From Amorphochlora amoebiformis (taxonomy: Eukaryota; Cercozoa; Chlorarachniophyceae): 64,000 nucleotides of DNA. Positions 1 through 64,000 of this stretch are shown here, piece after piece. The position numbers were made by a program, and so were the translations under genes. The DNA lies in contig BAAHQB010000198.1 of the NCBI GenBank assembly GCA_054601695.1, positions 1 to 64,000 on the forward strand, given 5' to 3'. The notes under the pieces are model-generated. The model saw only the letters and a list, made by a program, of their open reading frames with translations. It was not told where the DNA came from and did not search any database. Each line of letters starts with the position of its first letter. Positions within the stretch are counted from its first letter, which is position 1.

Positions 1-1589
<1,589 letters not shown>

Positions 1590-1912
1590 AATCAAGATAT
1601 TGATTGGTGATATACCTTAAAGAGAGAAAAAGAGAGACACAGAGAAAGAGAGGGAGAATACATACATTAATATATATACATATATATATATATATGTATA
1701 TATATATATGAAATTAAGATATTGATTGGTGATATACCTTAAGAGAGAAAAAGAGAGACATAGAGAAAGAGAGGGAGAATACATACATTAATATATATAT
1801 ATATATATATGTATATATATGAAATTAAGATATTGATTGGTGATATACCTTAAGAGAGAAAAAGAGAGACACAGAGATAGAGAGTGGAGAATACATACAT
1901 TAATATATATAC

Positions 1913-1944
<32 letters not shown>

Positions 1945-2025
1945 GAAATCAAGATATTGATTGGTGATATACCTTAAGAGAGAAAAAGAGAGACACAGAG
2001 AAAGAGAGGGGGAATACATACATTA

Positions 2026-2059
<34 letters not shown>

Positions 2060-2138
2060 GAAATTAAGATATTGATTGGTGATATATCTTAAGAGAGAAA
2101 AAGAGAGAGACAGAGATAGAGAGTGGAGAATACATACA

Positions 2139-2165
<27 letters not shown>
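1590..2165 (-). repeat. Five-copy ~118-bp tandem array derived from a splice-donor region
   Basis: Copies start near 1588, 1709, 1821, 1945 and 2060 (spacing 112-124). Each contains gatattgattggtgatatac followed by ctta, a GA-rich part and (TA)n. Read on the minus strand the core is TAAG|GTATATCACCAATCA, close to the genuine donor of the GH95 exon at 2367 (CATAAG|GTATATAAATCCA). I read it as a tandem duplication of the exon end plus donor, which lengthened the intron. Confidence 0.7.
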
Positions 2166-2173
<8 letters not shown>

Positions 2174-2225
2174 ATATATTTAAAGAGAAAAGAAAAGAAA
2201 AGAATGCGAGAGATATGGTAGACAG

Positions 2226-2321
<96 letters not shown>

Positions 2322-2366
2322 GAGAGAGAGAGAGAGAGAGAGAAATTGAGATATGGATTTATATAC

Positions 2367-8769
<6,403 letters not shown>

Positions 8770-10321
8770 TTAGACCTTGTTCACATTGCCAACCGATTTC
8801 GCATCTCCAGCGTAGGTACCTATCTTTTTGCTGCCAAGTTCAACACCGTGCTCGGAAGCGTCCAGTCCAAGCTCCTCCTCCTCTTCAGAGACGCGGAGAA
8901 GTCCAGCGAAACGCAGAGGGAAGAAGACGATCGAGCAGGTTCCAACTACCCATGCTATGATGGCGAGTACAGCTACGAACTGGTTGCGGAACTGGTTTCC
9001 AGAGATCATAGCGTCGTTGTCATAGCCGTAGGTACGTGAGATATTGGAACGGGTGGCAAAGATACCAACAGAGAGGACACCCCAAACACCGCAGCATCCA
9101 TGGACGGGGAAAGCATCAAGAGGGTCATCTACTCCCAACATCTTAATTCCGTAAGAACTGGCGATGTAGACCCCAGATCCTAAAATACCGATCATCATAG
9201 CGGCCCACGGTTCAACAACTGAACAAGGAGCAGTAATGGAGACAAGACCAGCGAGAACACCGTTGAGAATCATCGAAAGGTCGTAGTGCTTGAGGACCAA
9301 TCGAGAAAAGATCATACAGCATATGGCACCCACTGCAGCGGCGATTGTGGTGGTGACCATAACCTTTGAGGCAAGGTTAATGTAGGATCCGCCTTGAGCG
9401 CCGGCACCGAGAGTGGAACCCCCGTTGAATCCATACCAACCCATCCAAAGAATAGCAACACCGAGAGCTTTGAGGAGGTCAGAAGAACCTTTAATGCCCT
9501 CCTTCCATCCCTTGCGGGGTCCGATAGCAATGGCACCGATAAGCCCAGCGAAACCGCCGGTCATGTGGACGACGCCAGACCCTGCAAAGTCGATGACACC
9601 GTTCTCCTTGAGGTAGCGTTCACCCTCAGAGTTAGTGTAGAAGGCGGAAGCCCATCCGGTACCAGACCAGAACCAGTGGACGACGATAGGGTAGATAAAG
9701 GTAGTCAGGACGATGGTATACACGAAGTATCCCTCAAGGCGGCAACGTTCAGCAACGGATCCCGAGACAATGGTGGCGGCGGCTCCAGCGAAAGTCCACT
9801 GGAAAAACCATAAATGGTACTGGTCATCATTGTTGAAGTTACGGAGAGCCCAGTTTCCAGAGCCGATGAAAGTGTTGTCATTCCCTGGGTTGTCGTACTC
9901 ATAGCGGCCATTTCCGTAAGCGAAAGAGTATCCGAGAAGCCAGAAACATATGGCACCTATGGATGCATCCATAATATTCTTGAACAGGATATTGTTGGTG
10001 TTTTTTTGGCGCACGGATCCCGCCTCAAGCATGGCGAATCCGGCCTGCATCCCTGAGATATCAAAATCAATCTAAGCTTCTCGAAGAGTTAGGGATTTGG
10101 GGATTTTACTTACAAAAGACAAGAATTCCCGCCACGAGGATCCACATTATATCAGTCACTCCAGAGAGGGTAGAAAGCGAGTCATTGAGGGTAGAAAGCG
10201 AGGCATCGGTGGCCAGGGCGACGGAATCAGCGTTATTTGTGACAGTGAGACCCCCAGCGCAAATCTTCTGAGTAAAAGCAGTGCCAGTGGCATCGGTAGG
10301 CGCGTAAAAACAGGTGGTCAT
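8770..10321 (-). CDS. AMT1: Ammonium transporter, AMT1 type
   Basis: Two exons: 10321-10114 and 10052-8770. The 61-base intron has donor GTAAGT and acceptor CTCAG, and joins TTT T|GG ATG to give the expected MWILVAGILVFWMQAGFAML. The protein is 496 aa, the usual size. It would be an 11-helix plasma-membrane trimer carrying ammonium. Channel residues seen, by AmtB analogy: the Phe gate pair F157 and F278, W203 in GTGW, D224, and the twin histidines H232 and H387. The stretch D-F-A-G-S-G-V-V-H... to G-P-R at about 224-249 fits the ammonium-transporter family signature. The cytosolic tail RVSEEEEELGLDASEHG resembles the plant AMT1 regulatory C-terminus, with Ser469 where Arabidopsis AMT1;1 has the phosphorylated Thr. 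I chose the Met at 10321 (context GCCATGA) because MTTCFYAP resembles algal AMT N-termini; a Met at 10402 would add 27 residues. Unlike its neighbours the gene has almost no introns and no (TA)n. Confidence 0.96.
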
Positions 10322-10835
10322 GGCCAAGTTTAGCTCTTTCACTCCGCGGAGTTTGGAGGACCAGCTTCCCAGATTTTGGCTTTTCCAGGTGTGATTCTCC
10401 AAACGGTGATGGATGCAGGCTCCTCCTGCTTGCAGTATGCCACAGCGGTAAACTTATTACATTTTCCGGAAGTATCGTTCGCTTTGTTGCTTTTCTGAAC
10501 AACCTGTAGTCTCAAATATATCGGAAAGCAGTATTCATACAATTAGCTTTTCTTGGAATACTAAATCATTCCCAATAATCACTAGCGGTAGATTATCCTT
10601 TCCTAAAACTATTATTTGAAAAATTCGTCTCAATAGATACATTGTTTAGACTTTATTAAATAGTTTCGAAGTATCGAAGTTTTGGATCTCGGTAGATTCT
10701 CGAAGGAGACTGGAGGGATGGAGTTGGCATCGATGACACGTGTCTGACGAATGCTCCGGACGCTCAGACACGTGCCGCCGGCTGAAATAAAATTACGGCA
10801 AATTGGACCGGGGGTAGGACACCTCTTGAGCAACG
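10322..10835. promoter_or_regulatory. Divergent promoter interval between AMT1 and UDP-sugar pyrophosphorylase
   Basis: These 514 bases separate two start codons that face apart. The interval has ordinary base composition and is free of (TA)n, unlike almost every other non-coding stretch here. It must contain both 5' untranslated regions and both promoters unless an upstream non-coding exon exists. No clear TATA box was picked out. Confidence 0.65.
10736..10774. promoter_or_regulatory. Inverted pair of CACGTG (G-box) motifs
   Basis: CACGTGTCTGA at 10737-10747 is answered by its exact reverse complement TCAGACACGTG at 10764-10774, across a 16-base spacer. Each arm contains a palindromic CACGTG, the core bound by plant/algal bZIP and bHLH factors. 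The pair lies 62-99 bases before the pyrophosphorylase ATG. The sequence is seen directly; the regulatory role is inferred. Confidence 0.55.
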
Positions 10836-34416
<23,581 letters not shown>

Positions 34417-34957
34417 GTCTAAAGGTGAGGCGCCAGTCACTGGAGTAGATTAAATTTGCCGCTATGATAATTAACAATAATAATAATAATAATTTATCGG
34501 TTTTTTTTATGATTAGTATTCAACGAGTTGAAACTGGTTACTAAGAATTGACATTCTTAGATAAATACGTAATTCGATGATATAGATTACGCTAGTGAAA
34601 GTACAATGACTGGTACGAAATACAAGGCACTTTCGTGATATGTATCATTTAAGTTAATAGTATCTAAATTGATGACCATAATCATAGCTACCACTTACCG
34701 GTACCATAACTATTTTTTTAGATATTGACTGGCGGATATCTAGATATTGACTAGCGGATATCTAGGTATCGACTAGCGGATATCTAGATATTGACTAGAT
34801 TGACTGGCGGATATCTAGATATTGACTAATATATCTAGATATTGACTAGCTAGCTGGATTGACCATGGAACTAACATGAGATTAGATATAGTTAACTTCG
34901 GATCATCAATATGTGTGTGTGTGTGTATATATATATATATGAGGGTAGATTAAGGCG
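34417..34957. other. Convergent 3' interval between USP and kelch genes
   Basis: 541 bases between two stop codons, so it holds both 3' untranslated regions. A short tandem repeat at about 34722-34850 has the unit tagatattgactagcggata plus tc in six variable copies. The rest is AT-rich unique sequence with (TAA)n at 34470 and (GT)n at 34910. Confidence 0.75.
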
Positions 34958-57363
<22,406 letters not shown>

Positions 57364-57389
57364 CTGTATATACAGATATATACATATCC

Positions 57390-57423
<34 letters not shown>

Positions 57424-57435
57424 ATATATATATAC

Positions 57436-57479
<44 letters not shown>

Positions 57480-57542
57480 ATATCATATATATATATATAT
57501 ATATATACATATATATACATATATCTTCATTTATATGTATAC

Positions 57543-57612
<70 letters not shown>

Positions 57613-58062
57613 ATACAATTAAATAAAAACCACTGGGCACCAAAATAAACCAGACCTATAATGACTTGTACCTTATTTAGTACTTACTTAATACATATAT
57701 ATATATATTATTTATATATATACATATATTATATAAATATATGAATAAATTCATACTGTTACATCCTTTTCAAAATCTTCTCACACACGTCCAACTCTAG
57801 CCCCCCCCCCCCTATCCTACTGCCAACTCTAAGCTCACACTTGACCTAGAATCCCATACATTATTCCGATTTCCCTTCTCCCCTCTCCCCCCGCCCCCTT
57901 CCCGACCCGAATCCCGCCCTATTTTTCCTGGCCCGTATCCCGGACAAATCCCACCATGATGTGGATTCCGGCTTTGGCCGGTAGTAACGGGGTAGTAACC
58001 TGCTAGTAACGGGTAGAGTTTTCAGTGACCAACAGGCGTCACTATCAGTGACACACGTCGGA
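57364..58062. promoter_or_regulatory. Interval upstream of the kelch gene
   Basis: Contains (TA)n to about 57620 and a partial copy of the first kelch exon's acceptor side at 57640-57668 (accagacctataatgacttg). From 57760 a GC-richer unique block has a poly-C run (57801) and ggtagtaacgg repeats (57977-58012). If the small plus-strand gene is real, this is a divergent promoter. The kelch start codon and first exon should lie here or further upstream, but I could not identify them. Confidence 0.45.
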
Positions 58063-59873
<1,811 letters not shown>

Positions 59874-60578
59874 CTGAAATCAGTGAAGTATTCAGAATGA
59901 TGTTATATCTTCAACTGACTATCTTCTAGATCTTGAATCATCGCTCTAATGTACAAACCATGCATTTAGAGTGTATGTGCACCTTTCAATATTCCAGATA
60001 TTTTCAAGTATCTCATGTAATTAAACTATAAATTCAAAATTCTCTGATCGACCTAGCGACCGGTCTGCTCTAGCTGCTCTGGGCGCAAGTTGATTTGACT
60101 CTGGAAATTTAATGCTTATAAGTTGAGATAGCTTAATCTAGGATTGGTTAATCATGTATGGGCTTCTAGTCTAGAGCCTGAGTGATTAATATTACAATTA
60201 ATACAATAGTCTAGCTCGATATACCGCTACGGTATGTATATATATATATAATATATTATAGCTAGATCTAGTAGATACTGATACTCAAGTGTATGATATT
60301 CATTGAAGTTCTAGACTTCTAGTATTGTTATTAGTAGATATATCCATATATATATATATATATAGCTATATATGTGTATGTATATCTAGTATACATATAC
60401 ATATCTAGATATAGTAACATATATATATATATATATATCTAGTATATATATATATATATATATAATATATATATATATATTTACTAGATACGAGATAAAA
60501 TTAAAATTTTCCCCGAACTCCACAAACAACATGTATATCACAATATAGACCACACATATACACACACGCAACATTCAC

Positions 60579-60619
<41 letters not shown>

Positions 60620-60650
60620 CATATATATACCGCTAACGGTGAGCTGATAT
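59874..60650. other. AT-rich unique sequence, possible 3' region
   Basis: About 350 bases of ordinary AT-rich sequence (59874-60230), then (TA)n with tagatctagtagata-like strings. No exon or RNA gene seen. Confidence 0.5.
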
Positions 60651-60710
60651 GACCTTTAACTGAGGACAGGGAAATGTCGTCACTGGAGCGATCCGACTAG
60701 ATTATTATAC

Positions 60711-60802
60711 ATAGCCCTGGAAGCTAGCTACTAGGGCTACTTTGGCCTGAACTTGGTCCACGATAGAAAACTTGGAACCATTTATCGGATGAGCTACAAC
60801 AA
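60711..60802 (-). CDS. Unassigned exon-like block
   Basis: On the minus strand it is bounded by ATATCCAG and TAT|GTATAATA. It is open for 30 codons ([30 protein letters not shown]). Its acceptor-side 17 bases are repeated upstream at 60941-60957, which is the signature of genuine exons elsewhere in this window. It ends in phase 0, compatible with the first tentative kelch exon, so it may be a distal 5' kelch exon. The alternative is a separate gene or 3' sequence of the acyltransferase. A second frame ([16 protein letters not shown]) is also open. Confidence 0.35.
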
Positions 60803-60806
60803 CTGG

Positions 60807-60844
<38 letters not shown>

Positions 60845-60986
60845 GTGTATGCATATGTATATATGTATATGTATTTGTGTATGTATATATGTGTATATGT
60901 ATATATCGAATATCTATACTAGATTCCTATGTATATGCATGAGCTACAACAACTGGATATATATATGTATATATATATGTATATGC

Positions 60987-61057
<71 letters not shown>

Positions 61058-61264
61058 CATACTTCCAAAAGTCTTCTCTCCATGTCCTCACGTACATACA
61101 CACTCAATATATATTCTAAATACACATACATTCCTACACTACACAAATGCAACCTATATATACTATACGCATGTATAGGTTTCGTTACCAATACCCAAAT
61201 CTAACATTACACAATGTAACCTATATATGCCATTTAAGTATACGCATGTATATGTATAGATTTC

Positions 61265-61949
61265 TTCACGTATGTAGAAATTCATGTAAAAGTGCTATAT
61301 CGGAATATAAGAAAATGGTTAGTTACTTATGCCACTGTTGGAAATATAGTTGGACCATTAGGGGTTATTCATATAGATATTCATGTACAAGTGCTATCGG
61401 AACATTAGGGGTTATATCATATAGATGTTCATGTACAAGTGCTATCGGAATATATTAGATGGTTACCTATGCCACTGTTGGGGTCATTAGGTCCTTAGTT
61501 TATGCATATAGATATTCATGTACAAGTGCTATCGGAATATAAGAAATGGTTAGTTACTTATGCCACTTGTGCATATAGATATTAATGTAAAAGTGCTATC
61601 GGAATATTTTAGATGGTTAGTTACTTATGCCACTGTTGGAAGTATAGTTGGGCCATTAGGGGTTATATCATATAGATATTCATGTACAAGTGCTATCGGA
61701 ATATAAGAAATGGTTAGTTACTTATGCCACTTGTGCATATAGATATTATTGTAAAAGTGCTATCGGAATATAAGAAAATGGTTAGTTACTTATGCCACTG
61801 TTGGAAGTATAGTTGGGCCATTAGGGGTTATATCATTTAGATGTTCATGTACAAGTGCTATCGGAATATAAGAAATGGTTAGTTACTTATGCCACGTATG
61901 CATATAGATATTCATGTACAAGTGCTATATGAATGTATTAGATGGTTAG
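61265..61949 (-). repeat. Tandem copies of the DGAT1 gene 3' end
   Basis: Units of ~100-190 bases contain tggttagttacttatgccac, tgttggaagtatagttgggc, cattaggggttat and atagatattcatgtacaagt, gctatcggaatataagaaa. The first two strings are the terminal coding bases and stop codon of the acyltransferase exon (61950-62031), repeated downstream about five times, some copies shortened. Confidence 0.92.
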
Positions 61950-63532
<1,583 letters not shown>

Positions 63533-63865
63533 CTGGTTAGGGTTAGGGTTAGGGTTAGGGTTAGGGTTAGGGTTAGGGTTAGGATCAGATTATTCAGCAT
63601 GTCTTAGTCCGAGGACCATTGACTCCTCCACAGTGTGGGGCTATAGTGCTGTTAGGGATAACAGCTGTTGTGGTATGCGGGTAAAAAAAATGTGTAATTC
63701 GTTTATGTGTGGGCGAGTGTTAGGGTTAGGGTTAGGATCAGATTATTCAGCATGTCTTAGTCCGAGGACCATTGACTCGGTTCGGGTTAGGGTTAGGGTT
63801 AGGGTTAGGGTTAGGGTTAGGGTTTGGGTTAGGGTTAGGGTTAGGGTTAGAGTTGAGATTCAGGG
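63533..63865 (-). repeat. TTAGGG array abutting DGAT1 exon acceptor, with two cassettes
   Basis: On the minus strand the intron ends CCCTAACCAG|ATTATC, so telomeric repeats touch the acceptor. Two copies of the ~44-base cassette (ggatcagattattcagcatg, tcttagtccgaggaccattg, actc) at 63582-63625 and 63735-63778 are embedded, with a unique ~90-base spacer between. Confidence 0.93.
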
Positions 63866-64000
63866 ATGGGGTGATTGGTATGTGGGAATGGTATATGATA
63901 TAAAGGTATTTATGTACACGTATGTATACTTAATAGATATAGCTAGATATATGGTATATAGATGTATATATATATATATGTACACACGTGTGTATAATTA
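63866..64000. other. Right edge: AT-rich intronic sequence
   Basis: Unique AT-rich bases with short (TA)n, presumably inside the acyltransferase intron. Nothing else seen. Confidence 0.5.

Noticed and set aside
9312-10056. Antisense and shifted frames over the ammonium transporter
   Set aside because: Shadows of the AMT1 coding sequence, which is unambiguous.

Overview
The window is nuclear DNA of a microbial eukaryote, most likely an alga. It has spliceosomal introns with GT-AG borders, TTAGGG-type telomeric repeats and plant/alga-like metabolic genes, and one protein has a long N-terminal extension that could be a plastid-targeting leader. I cannot fix the lineage; stramenopile, haptophyte and chlorarachniophyte algae are all possible. 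Most of the bases are simple sequence: (TA)n everywhere, blocks of (GA)n/(CT)n, (ATATT)n, (GT)n and degenerate TTAGGG/CCCTAA arrays. Nearly all long open frames here ([18 protein letters not shown] proteins) are translations of these repeats.

The real genes lie between the repeats as exons of about 25-180 bases. I recovered them by reading the non-repetitive islands, requiring splice borders and matching codon phase across each junction. From left to right: (1) the N-terminal part of a GH95 alpha-L-fucosidase-like gene, minus strand, exons 7256 to 2367, running off the left edge; (2) a compact ammonium transporter (AMT1 type), minus strand, 10321-8770, with one 61-base intron; (3) a UDP-sugar pyrophosphorylase gene, plus strand, 10836-34416, about 27 recognised exons; (4) a kelch-repeat beta-propeller gene, minus strand, 57363-34958, 22 recognised exons; (5) a weak two-exon small gene, plus strand, 58063-59873; (6) the C-terminal exons of a DGAT1-like acyltransferase (MBOAT family), minus strand, 63532-61950, continuing past the right edge. 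AMT and the pyrophosphorylase are divergent across a 514-base interval that holds two inverted CACGTG boxes. The pyrophosphorylase and kelch genes converge with 541 bases between them.

The most striking observation is how the introns have grown. Around most exons the splice junction itself is tandemly repeated. Copies of [acceptor + 5' part of the exon] sit upstream of the intact exon, and copies of [3' part of the exon + donor] sit downstream, each separated by (TA)n. One intron carries about 23 extra copies of its donor junction, and another about 12 copies of its acceptor junction. Telomeric arrays start or end within a few bases of splice sites, and one 1-kb intron is entirely telomere-like. 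Telomeric arrays in three different genes carry the same ~44-base non-telomeric cassette in the same orientation relative to transcription. Five long CT tracts all lie just after 5' splice sites, with CT on the coding strand.

The genes do not form an obvious pathway: sugar-nucleotide synthesis, fucoside hydrolysis, ammonium uptake, triacylglycerol synthesis and a kelch adaptor or secreted propeller.
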